Below, one piece after another: positions 7,935 to 14,375 of a stretch of DNA of 64,000 nt. The position numbers were made by a program, and so were the translations under genes. The DNA comes from Oscillibacter valericigenes. Lineage in GTDB: Bacteria; Bacillota; Clostridia; Oscillospirales; Oscillospiraceae. How positions within the stretch are numbered: position 1 is the stretch's first letter; the number at the start of each line of letters is the position of its first letter. The notes under the pieces were generated by a model. That model did not search any database. It saw only the letters and a program-made list of their open reading frames with translations, and had not been told where the DNA came from. The stretch is from contig NZ_JAFBIS010000009.1 of assembly GCF_021531435.1 (NCBI RefSeq), forward strand, positions 47,862-111,861. The letters are read 5' to 3'.

Positions 7935-9086
7935 ATGTCTGATTTCAAAAGAGGAGATACGGCCAGTTGGGATACGGAGCAGGTGCGCAGCAGCCAGCAG
8001 CAGCACCCCCGCACCGCGACCCGTCGGCGCCGCCGCAGGCGGATCAACCCGCTGGCCTATATTTTGTTCGTATTGGTCGCATCCGCGATCCTGGCCTGTG
8101 TAGGCTGGCTGCTGATGAGCGACCTGTGCGCCTTTAACCGGGGCACGCCGGTAAAGGTGACTGTGGAGATCACGGCGGAGGACACGGTGTCCACGGTGGC
8201 GGATAAGCTGTATGATGCCGGGCTCATCAAGTACAAGTGGTTTTTCAGGACCTTTGCTGGGGTGGCCCACGCCAAGGACAAGATCGGTATGGGGACCTAT
8301 GAGCTGAATACCGATATGGACTATAACGCCCTCATTACGGGAATGCACAGTTCCTCCGGCAACATGAACGCCGAGACCGTGCGTGTTACGATCCCGGAGG
8401 GCTATACGGTGCGGGATACCATCCGCCTGCTGGCGAAGAACAATGTCAGTACGGAGGAAGCGCTGCTGGACGCTGCCCAGAACTACAAGTTTGATTACAG
8501 CTTCATTGACAACGAGTCCACGGAGATTAGCCGTCTGGAGGGCTATCTGTTCCCAGACACCTATGAATTCTACACGAATATGAAGAAGCCCGCCGCGGCG
8601 CTGGAGAAGATGATCTCCAACTTCAACAGCAAGCTGGATGACGACCAGCTTGCCGTCGCCGAGGCCAGGGGCTATGACCTGAAGAAGATCATCACCATCG
8701 CGTCTCTGATCGAAAAGGAGACGGACGGCACCGACCAGGGGAAGATCGCTTCCGTGATCTACAACCGTCTGGAGGGTCCCGGCGACAAGGGCGGCACCTA
8801 TGGCCTGCTGCAGATCGACGCGGCCCTGCTGTACGCCCTGCCGGACCACACCGGTGCCATCACCAACGAGGACAAGGCTGTGGATTCTCCCTACAACCTG
8901 TATAAAAACGCCGGCTTGCCTCCCACGCCTATCGCCAACCCCGGCATGAAGGCGATCCAGGCCGCTCTGGAGCCGGAAACCACCGATTACTATTACTATG
9001 CTCTGGGCAAGGACGGAAAGCATCATTACTCTACCACGCTGAATGAGCACAACAACTTCCTGAACAGCGGCGACTATGCGGGATAA
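7935..9086 (+). CDS. mltG: Endolytic murein transglycosylase MltG
   Basis: A 383-residue YceG/MltG family lytic transglycosylase that cuts nascent glycan strands and is thought to terminate peptidoglycan polymerisation. A basic stretch is followed by a single membrane anchor (about residues 40-65), then LysM-like and catalytic domains. The catalytic glutamate is expected in LEGYLFPDTYEF (about 200); other conserved parts are ASLIEKET, VIYNRL and YKNAGLPPTPIANPG. ATG 7935 was chosen because GGAGG lies five bases before it; an ATG at 7923 has a ribosome site too close. It overlaps the U32 gene by 11 bases, echoing the Bacillus mltG-trmR-trhP order without trmR. Confidence 0.94.
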   Translation: MSDFKRGDTASWDTEQVRSSQQQHPRTATRRRRRRRINPLAYILFVLVASAILACVGWLLMSDLCAFNRGTPVKVTVEITAEDTVSTVADKLYDAGLIKYKWFFRTFAGVAHAKDKIGMGTYELNTDMDYNALITGMHSSSGNMNAETVRVTIPEGYTVRDTIRLLAKNNVSTEEALLDAAQNYKFDYSFIDNESTEISRLEGYLFPDTYEFYTNMKKPAAALEKMISNFNSKLDDDQLAVAEARGYDLKKIITIASLIEKETDGTDQGKIASVIYNRLEGPGDKGGTYGLLQIDAALLYALPDHTGAITNEDKAVDSPYNLYKNAGLPPTPIANPGMKAIQAALEPETTDYYYYALGKDGKHHYSTTLNEHNNFLNSGDYAG

Positions 9087-10299
9087 GAGACCGGAACTGC
9101 TGGCTCCGGCAGGGGATATGGAGCGGCTGAAGATGGCGGTGCTGTACGGCGCGGACGCCGTGTACCTGGCGGGGACGGACTTTGGAATGCGGGCTTTTGC
9201 CGGAAATTTTAGTCCGGAAGAGCTGCCCGAGGCAGTGGCGTTTGCCCATGCGCACAATGTCCGGGTACACTGCACCATCAACACGATGCCCCGGAACGAT
9301 GAAATTGCCCGCCTGCCGGAGCATCTGGAGCGTCTGAACGACGCCGGGGTGGACGCCCTGATCGTGGCAGACCTGGGGGCCTTTACCATGGCTGGGAAGT
9401 ATGCCCCCAACTGCCAGCGGCATATTTCAACCCAGGCGAGCATCTGCAATTACGAGACCGCCCGGGCCTGGTACGACCTGGGCGCGTCCCGGGTCATTCT
9501 GGCCCGGGAGGTGGGCCTGGAGGAGATCCGGACGATCCGGGAAAAGACGCCGGAGGATCTGGAGATCGAGGCGTTCGTCCACGGCGCCATGTGCGTCAGC
9601 TATTCCGGCCGGTGCCTTCTCTCCAACTACATGACCGGGCGGGACTCCAGCCGGGGCGCCTGTGCCCAGCCCTGCCGCTACCAGTACGCCCTGATGGAGG
9701 AGAAACGCCCCGGCGAATACTTTCCCATTGAGGAGGATGAAAAGGGAACTTACATCCTCAATTCCCGGGACATGTGCATGATCGACCACCTGGGTGACCT
9801 GGTCGATGTGGGCCTTTCCAGCCTGAAAATCGAGGGCCGGGCTAAATCCGCCTATTACGCTGCCATCGTGACCGGCGCCTACCGCCATTGCCTGGATGAT
9901 GCCATGGCAGGGAGAGAGACAGACCCCGTCTGGCGGGATGAAGTGGAACATGTCAGCCACCGGCCCTATTCCACAGGCTTTTACTACGGGCCTCCCGGCC
10001 AGTATTACGCGAATTCCCGGTACATCAGAGAGTGGCAGGTGGTTGCCCTTGTCACCGACTGCGACGCAGAGGGAAATGCCACCTTATCTCTGCGGAATAA
10101 GTTCCGCACAGGTGATACCGTCGAGCTGGTGGGGCCGAATCTGCGACCCTTTGCCATGACTGTGCCGGACATGACGGATGGGGAGGGGCAGCCCATGGAC
10201 GAGCCCCGGACGCCCCAGATGGTATTCCATATGAAGCTGCCGCGGCAGGTGCCGGCTTTTACGCTGGTGCGCCATGCGGTGGAGCTTTCAGCCAAATAA
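9076..10299 (+). CDS. Peptidase U32 family protein, probable tRNA hydroxylation protein TrhP
   Basis: A 407-residue U32-family protein. The N-terminal motif is PELLAPAGDMERLKMAV, followed by YLAG-type barrel segments, ARE and the signature EAFVHGAMCVSYSGRCLLSNY, then RGACAQPCRYQY. These cysteines are the likely iron-sulfur ligands of the family. Despite the peptidase name, characterised members act in 5-hydroxyuridine formation at tRNA position 34 (TrhP) or in rRNA hydroxylation (RlhA). The location immediately after mltG, as with Bacillus yrrN-yrrO, supports TrhP, but Bacillus has two tandem paralogues and only one is here. Confidence 0.85.
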   Translation: MRDKRPELLAPAGDMERLKMAVLYGADAVYLAGTDFGMRAFAGNFSPEELPEAVAFAHAHNVRVHCTINTMPRNDEIARLPEHLERLNDAGVDALIVADLGAFTMAGKYAPNCQRHISTQASICNYETARAWYDLGASRVILAREVGLEEIRTIREKTPEDLEIEAFVHGAMCVSYSGRCLLSNYMTGRDSSRGACAQPCRYQYALMEEKRPGEYFPIEEDEKGTYILNSRDMCMIDHLGDLVDVGLSSLKIEGRAKSAYYAAIVTGAYRHCLDDAMAGRETDPVWRDEVEHVSHRPYSTGFYYGPPGQYYANSRYIREWQVVALVTDCDAEGNATLSLRNKFRTGDTVELVGPNLRPFAMTVPDMTDGEGQPMDEPRTPQMVFHMKLPRQVPAFTLVRHAVELSAK

Positions 10300-10332
10300 A
10301 CGCCAAACGGATTAAAATAAGGAGAGAAAACT

Positions 10333-11730
10333 ATGAACGCAGACGTCGTCATCGTCGGCGCCGGCCCCGCCGGTATTTTCACCGCCCTGGAGATGATCAA
10401 AAAGGGCAGCAAGCAGAAAATCATCATGGTGGAGAAGGGCCAGGCGGTGGAAAACCGCCACTGCCCCAAGGACAAGACCCGCAAGTGCGTAAACTGCAAA
10501 CCCTACTGCCACATCACCACCGGCTTTTCCGGCGCCGGAGCGTTCTCTGACGGCAAGCTGTCCCTCAGCTATGAGGTGGGCGGCGACCTGCCCACGCTGA
10601 TCGGCGAGGACCTGGCACAGGAAACCATCAACTACGCCGATCAGATCTATCTGGAATTCGGCGCGGATACCCACATAGAGGGCCTGGAGCATGAGGAGGA
10701 GCGGAAAGAGATCCGCAAGCGGGCTATCCAGGCGGGATTGAAGCTGGTGGACTGTCCTATTCGCCACATGGGTACGGAAAAGGCCCAGGCTATCTATCTG
10801 GCTATTGAGAAATATCTCCAGGAGAACGGCGTGGATATGTACTTCGGCTACGAGTGCAGCAACCTGATCCTGGAGAGCGATGTCTGCAAGGGCGTTTCCA
10901 TTTCCAACGGAAAGACCGATTTGGAAATTTACGCAAAGCATACCGTGGTGGCTACCGGCCGCCGGGGTGCCGACTGGCTGGAGAAGCTGTGCGCCGAGCA
11001 CAACATCGCCCATGCCCCCGGCACCGTGGACATCGGCGTCCGGGTAGAGGTCCGCAACGAGGTCATGGAGATGGTGAACCGGGTCCTTTACGAGTCTAAG
11101 CTGGTGGGCTATCCCAGGCCCTTCAAGAACAAGGTCCGCACCTTCTGCCAGAATCCCGGCGGCTTCGTCAGCCAGGAGAACTACGACAACAACCTGGCGG
11201 TGGTCAACGGACACTCCTACAAGGACCTCAAGAGCGACAACACGAACCTGTCCATTCTCTGCTCCCACAACTTCTCCGTGCCCTTCAACCAGCCCATTGC
11301 CTATGCCCAGAAGGTGGGTGAGCTGACTAATATGCTGGCCAACGGTCAGATCCTGGTCCAGCGGTTCGGCGACATTTTGGACGGCAAGCGCACCTGGCAG
11401 AAGGAACTGGCCCAGTCCAACATCCGGCCTACTCTACCGGACGCCGTGGCCGGCGACATCACCGCCGCCATGCCTTACCGGGCCATGATCAATATCATCA
11501 ACTTCATCCAGGCCATGGATCATGTGGTGCCCGGATTTGCCTCCTATGAGACGCTGCTGTATTCCCCCGAGCTGAAGTTCTACTCCAACCGGGTGAAGAT
11601 GGACACCGACTTCAACACCAGTCTCCAGGGCCTTCACTGCCTGGGCGACAGCTCCGGCTGGACCCGTGGCCTGATGATGGCCTCCGTCATGGGCACCCTC
11701 ATGGGCCGGAAGATCGCCGAAGAGGGCTGA
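10333..11730 (+). CDS. FAD-dependent dehydrogenase, COG2509 type
   Basis: A 465-residue flavoprotein. The N-terminal Rossmann motif VIVGAGPAGIF binds FAD; CPKDKTRKCVNCKPYC and GFSGAGAFSDGKLS follow, typical of the uncharacterised COG2509 dehydrogenases. Further conserved parts are TVVATGRRGADWL and the C-terminal GDSSGWTRGLMMASVMG that closes the FAD site. The physiological substrate is unknown. An AAGGAG-type site precedes the ATG. It follows the U32 gene by 33 bases and may be cotranscribed, ending at a good terminator. Confidence 0.88.
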   Translation: MNADVVIVGAGPAGIFTALEMIKKGSKQKIIMVEKGQAVENRHCPKDKTRKCVNCKPYCHITTGFSGAGAFSDGKLSLSYEVGGDLPTLIGEDLAQETINYADQIYLEFGADTHIEGLEHEEERKEIRKRAIQAGLKLVDCPIRHMGTEKAQAIYLAIEKYLQENGVDMYFGYECSNLILESDVCKGVSISNGKTDLEIYAKHTVVATGRRGADWLEKLCAEHNIAHAPGTVDIGVRVEVRNEVMEMVNRVLYESKLVGYPRPFKNKVRTFCQNPGGFVSQENYDNNLAVVNGHSYKDLKSDNTNLSILCSHNFSVPFNQPIAYAQKVGELTNMLANGQILVQRFGDILDGKRTWQKELAQSNIRPTLPDAVAGDITAAMPYRAMINIINFIQAMDHVVPGFASYETLLYSPELKFYSNRVKMDTDFNTSLQGLHCLGDSSGWTRGLMMASVMGTLMGRKIAEEG

Positions 11731-11742
11731 TCCAGGAGAATA

Positions 11743-11774
11743 CAAAACCGCTGGGACCTCCCGGCGGTTTTTCC
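11743..11774 (+). terminator. Intrinsic terminator after COG2509 gene
   Basis: AAAACCGC-GGG pairs with CCC-GCGGTTTT around a short loop and is followed by a T run (TTTTTCC). Confidence 0.82.
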
Positions 11775-11801
11775 TTGCGGCACAAGGAATGCAACCTGTG
11801 G

Positions 11802-11834
11802 TTGACAAACTTCCACCCAACCCGTTCTTGTCAA
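11802..11834 (+). promoter_or_regulatory. Inverted repeat operator candidate at HTH gene promoter
   Basis: TTGACAA (11802-11808) and its exact reverse complement TTGTCAA (11828-11834) are spaced by 19 bases. The second arm overlaps the predicted -35 box, a placement suited to repression. Confidence 0.35.
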
Positions 11835-11856
11835 AACGCGGTGGGTGTCTTATCAT
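11828..11856 (+). promoter_or_regulatory. Promoter of the pentapeptide-tail HTH gene
   Basis: TTGTCA (11828-11833) is 17 bases from TATCAT (11851-11856). Initiation near 11863 leaves a leader of about 28 bases before the ATG at 11891. Confidence 0.55.
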
Positions 11857-11890
11857 CAGCCCATCCAAACAGAAAGCGAGCGTGCCCTAT

Positions 11891-12691
11891 ATGGAATTTG
11901 CAGAAAAGCTAATGACGCTGCGGAAACAGGCGGGCCTGTCACAGGAGCAGCTGGCGGACCGGCTGGGCGTCACCCGGCAGTCAGTCAGTAAGTGGGAGAG
12001 CGGAACAGCATTCCCAGAGCTTGTGAAGCTGGTTACCTTGTCAGAGATGTTCGGCGTCAGCGTGGACTATCTGGTGAAAGACTATGTGGAGGAACCGGAA
12101 CAGCAGAGAGCGGACAGCCCCGACACTGCCCGGCTGGAGCAGAAGGTGGACGATTTGACCCGGTATGTCAAGGGCTCCTTCTATGCCTATGACAGCCAGA
12201 CCAAAATTTTCGGCCTGCCGCTGGTGTCCGTCCGGGTGGGGTTCGTGCGGAGACAGCAGATGTCCTGGGAGAATGTGGCAAAGGGCGTCTTTGCCATCGG
12301 AAACGTGGCAATCGGTGTAGTGTCTTTGGGGTTGGTCAGCGTCGGTTTGCTGAGCTTCGGATGCATCGCCCTGGGGCTGCTGGCGCTGGGAGTCATCGCT
12401 ATGGGACTGGCCTCTCTGGGGGTGGTGGCGGCAGGGTGTATCGCCTTTGGCGTCTGCGCCATGGGACTGTATGCCGGCGGCGTTTGCGCCGTGGGCTTCA
12501 AAATCGCCGTTGGCGTGGCGGCCGCCGCCGGGGAAACAGCGGTGGGCTATGATGCTGACGCTCCCCAAGTTCTCCTGTGGGGCAGCGGATTGAGCAGGGA
12601 AGAGGTGGAAGCCTTTCTCCTGAGACATCACCCGGATTTATGGAAGCCGCTGCTGCGTTTCTTCAGCGCACTGGGCGCCAATATCAAATAA
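11891..12691 (+). CDS. XRE-family HTH protein with glycine pentapeptide-repeat hydrophobic domain
   Basis: A 266-residue protein. Residues 5-60 form an XRE helix-turn-helix (LRKQAGLSQEQLADRLGV, then VSKWESG and DYLV). After a linker of about 70 residues comes a strongly hydrophobic region, residues 132-202, with glycine at exactly every fifth position in a G-x-[LVI]-[AS]-[hydrophobic] unit, 15 glycines in phase. This suggests either a membrane-embedded stack or a pentapeptide-type beta-helix. The last 45 residues are soluble. The start at 11891 has no clear Shine-Dalgarno site; an in-frame ATG at 11789 is upstream of the promoter and is less likely. It may be a membrane-linked regulator; targets are unknown. 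Confidence 0.8.
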   Translation: MEFAEKLMTLRKQAGLSQEQLADRLGVTRQSVSKWESGTAFPELVKLVTLSEMFGVSVDYLVKDYVEEPEQQRADSPDTARLEQKVDDLTRYVKGSFYAYDSQTKIFGLPLVSVRVGFVRRQQMSWENVAKGVFAIGNVAIGVVSLGLVSVGLLSFGCIALGLLALGVIAMGLASLGVVAAGCIAFGVCAMGLYAGGVCAVGFKIAVGVAAAAGETAVGYDADAPQVLLWGSGLSREEVEAFLLRHHPDLWKPLLRFFSALGANIK

Positions 12692-12730
12692 AAAAGGAAG
12701 CGCATCCTATACCAGATGCGCTTCCTTTTT
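12691..12730. terminator. Bidirectional intrinsic terminator
   Basis: A 16-bp stem (12691-12706 with 12715-12730) containing AAGGAAGCGCATC and its complement ends in T runs on both strands, between two convergent genes. Confidence 0.88.
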
Positions 12731-13259
12731 ATTTTCCCAGTACTTCCCGCCGCACAAAGTCAAAGGCGGCGTCTTCCCCCTGATCCCGGAGAGTCAGCAG
12801 GATGGTTTCCAGCAGCGCCTCCGTGTTGGGGTGGAGCAGCAGGCGCCGCTGTTTGCCCCGGAGAAAAAACTTATAGGGATCGCCCGGGTCAAAATCCTTT
12901 CCCCGGTAGACCTTGCTGGCGGCCAGCCGGTCGCAGAACATCTCCGCTACGTACTTTTTCGGCATTTCCACGCCGGAAATGCCGGAGCCGTCTGGATCGT
13001 AGTCTGTCCAAAATTCGAAGTGGTGGCGGTTGCGGCCCTTGTGATGCATCCAAGAGGCGCTGTATCCGTGGGCTTTCCGCTGGGCGTCGTTGGGGCTGTG
13101 GTCGCCCTGGAAGTATTTCGCCCCGGCCCAGAACTCGGTAGGAGAGTATTTGGAGAGGTCATGGGTCAGCCCCTGCCAGTACAGCCCCAGCCGGAAGCAG
13201 TATTTTCGCACCAGCGCCCGGTGGCGGTGGACGGTTTTCAGATGTGCCCAGATGTGCAA
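12729..13259 (-). CDS. DUF5662 family protein
   Basis: A 176-residue protein matching the DUF5662 family by its His-rich pattern: THDLSKYSPTEF, ASWMHHKGRNRHHFEFW and MPKKYVAEMFCDRLAASK. The HD and HH residues resemble a metal-binding all-helical hydrolase-like site, but no activity is known to me. The start codon is TTG (13257-13259), supported by GAGGTGA six bases upstream; no ATG in a better place exists. It is a single minus-strand gene between a shared terminator and its own promoter. Confidence 0.82.
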   Translation of the reverse strand: MHIWAHLKTVHRHRALVRKYCFRLGLYWQGLTHDLSKYSPTEFWAGAKYFQGDHSPNDAQRKAHGYSASWMHHKGRNRHHFEFWTDYDPDGSGISGVEMPKKYVAEMFCDRLAASKVYRGKDFDPGDPYKFFLRGKQRRLLLHPNTEALLETILLTLRDQGEDAAFDFVRREVLGK

Positions 13260-13291
13260 GAACAGTCACCTCGATGCTGAAGTCTTCCTGT

Positions 13292-13320
13292 ATTATAGCA
13301 TAAGCCCGAAAAAAAGACGA
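13292..13320 (-). promoter_or_regulatory. Extended -10 promoter of DUF5662 gene
   Basis: On the minus strand TATAAT (13292-13297) is preceded by TGC, giving an extended -10. The -35 region is poor. Confidence 0.5.
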
Positions 13321-13378
13321 GAGGAATTTTGCATGGAAATTCCGCGCTCCGCGAAAACTAGCCTGGAGGTGGTTTCGG

Positions 13379-13825
13379 ATGGAGTACGCGCTCTTTGAGT
13401 GTCCGACGGCGTGGAGACCCTGGCTCCCGCCCGGCGTCCGTGGACTGGAGCGGAAAGAGGAACTGGCGGAGCGGACCTGGGACCTGCTGGCCTTGACGCC
13501 TGCCGGCCTGCTGCACACGGAAAAGGGGCTTGTCCGCTGCCGCATCCTGCTGCTTCCCGGCGGCTGTCCGCTGGAGCTGGCGGCGCAGGTCCGAGCGGAG
13601 TGGGTCATTACCTACGGCCTGTCCAGCCGGGACAGCCTGACGCTCTCCAGCCTGGAAGACCCGGTATTGTGCGTGCAGAGGACTCTGCCGAGGCCCGATG
13701 GGGGCGTAGTGGAACCCCAGGAGTTTCCGCTCAGCGATCTGCCTGCCCCGGCGGAGGAGCTGCTGCCCCTGTTGGGGATGCGGGTGTTGCGGATGCAACT
13801 GACAGATGACGCCGCTCTCTGGTAA
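13379..13825 (+). CDS. Hypothetical protein, 148 residues
   Basis: A soluble 148-residue protein with a strong GGAGGTGG ribosome site six bases before the ATG. It contains PGGCPLELAAQVRAEWVITYGLSSRDSLTLSS split by hydrophobic and acidic segments, with no catalytic motif that I recognise. The phrase ending YGLSSRDSLTLSS resembles a Rossmann-like beta-alpha unit found in small uncharacterised clostridial proteins, but that is only an impression. It is followed after 31 bases by a small membrane protein gene, probably in the same transcript. Confidence 0.75.
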   Translation: MEYALFECPTAWRPWLPPGVRGLERKEELAERTWDLLALTPAGLLHTEKGLVRCRILLLPGGCPLELAAQVRAEWVITYGLSSRDSLTLSSLEDPVLCVQRTLPRPDGGVVEPQEFPLSDLPAPAEELLPLLGMRVLRMQLTDDAALW

Positions 13826-13856
13826 ATTCTCCATAGAAAAAACAGGAGGCGGTTAG

Positions 13857-14051
13857 ATGGTCTGGTATGGATGGTTAGCGCTGGCGGTAATTTTGGGCGG
13901 TACTGGCTGGCTCTGCGCAAAGCTCCATGACCCAAAGGGCGGCACGGTGGGCTGCTGCGGCTGCGGAAAGTGTGCCGGCACGGGGGAATGTGTCTACGTG
14001 AAAGAGCGGCGCCGCCAAATGGCGGAAGAAAAACGTGAAGAAAAACCCTGA
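13857..14051 (+). CDS. Small Cys-rich membrane protein (FeoB-associated-like)
   Basis: A 64-residue protein preceded by AGGAGG. One N-terminal membrane helix (WLALAVILGGTGWLCA) is followed by a cytoplasmic-type cysteine cluster CCGCGKCAGTGEC and a basic-acidic tail. The architecture of one helix plus a Cys-rich tail resembles FeoB-associated Cys-rich membrane proteins, but no feoB is in the window, so a role in iron transport is not supported by context. The cysteines could bind metal. It is the last gene before the alaS T-box. Confidence 0.72.
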   Translation: MVWYGWLALAVILGGTGWLCAKLHDPKGGTVGCCGCGKCAGTGECVYVKERRRQMAEEKREEKP

Positions 14052-14069
14052 AAATGCACAAAGGCTGTC

Positions 14070-14097
14070 TTGACAAAGCTTACAAAAAGGATATAAT
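14070..14097 (+). promoter_or_regulatory. SigA-type promoter of alaS T-box leader
   Basis: Consensus TTGACA (14070-14075) is 16 bases from consensus TATAAT (14092-14097). Initiation would be near 14104. Confidence 0.85.
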
Positions 14098-14103
14098 ATC
14101 ACT

Positions 14104-14336
14104 GTTCGATATGCCAAAGGCTATGACAAAGCCAGCTTTGCGAAACAGGTCTTAGCGAGAGGGGAGACGGTGAAAGCCCCTTGCCGACGGCGCTGAGCAG
14201 CCACTTTGAAGCAGTCCGCGACGAGCGGAACGGTTCATCCCCGTTACCGGATGGCTAAGATGCCCCTGCAAAGGGGATAATTAGGGTGGTACCGTGAAGC
14301 AAGCCTTCGCCCCTAACATGGGGTGAAGGCTTTTTT
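14104..14336 (+). promoter_or_regulatory. T-box leader RNA controlling alaS
   Basis: The conserved T-box sequence AGGGTGGTACCGTG is at 14283-14296. It is followed by an intrinsic terminator stem, GCCTTCGCCCC pairing with GGGGTGAAGGC, and six T residues (14301-14336). T-box RNAs bind uncharged tRNA and form an antiterminator instead of this terminator; alaS downstream implies tRNA-Ala. Upstream structure begins with a CTGTT/AACAG-closed stem near 14101-14148, a fairly short candidate Stem I. I could not place the specifier codon confidently. Confidence 0.9.
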
Positions 14337-14375
14337 GATGTCAACAATAAAATCAACATAGGAGGAAGAAACATT

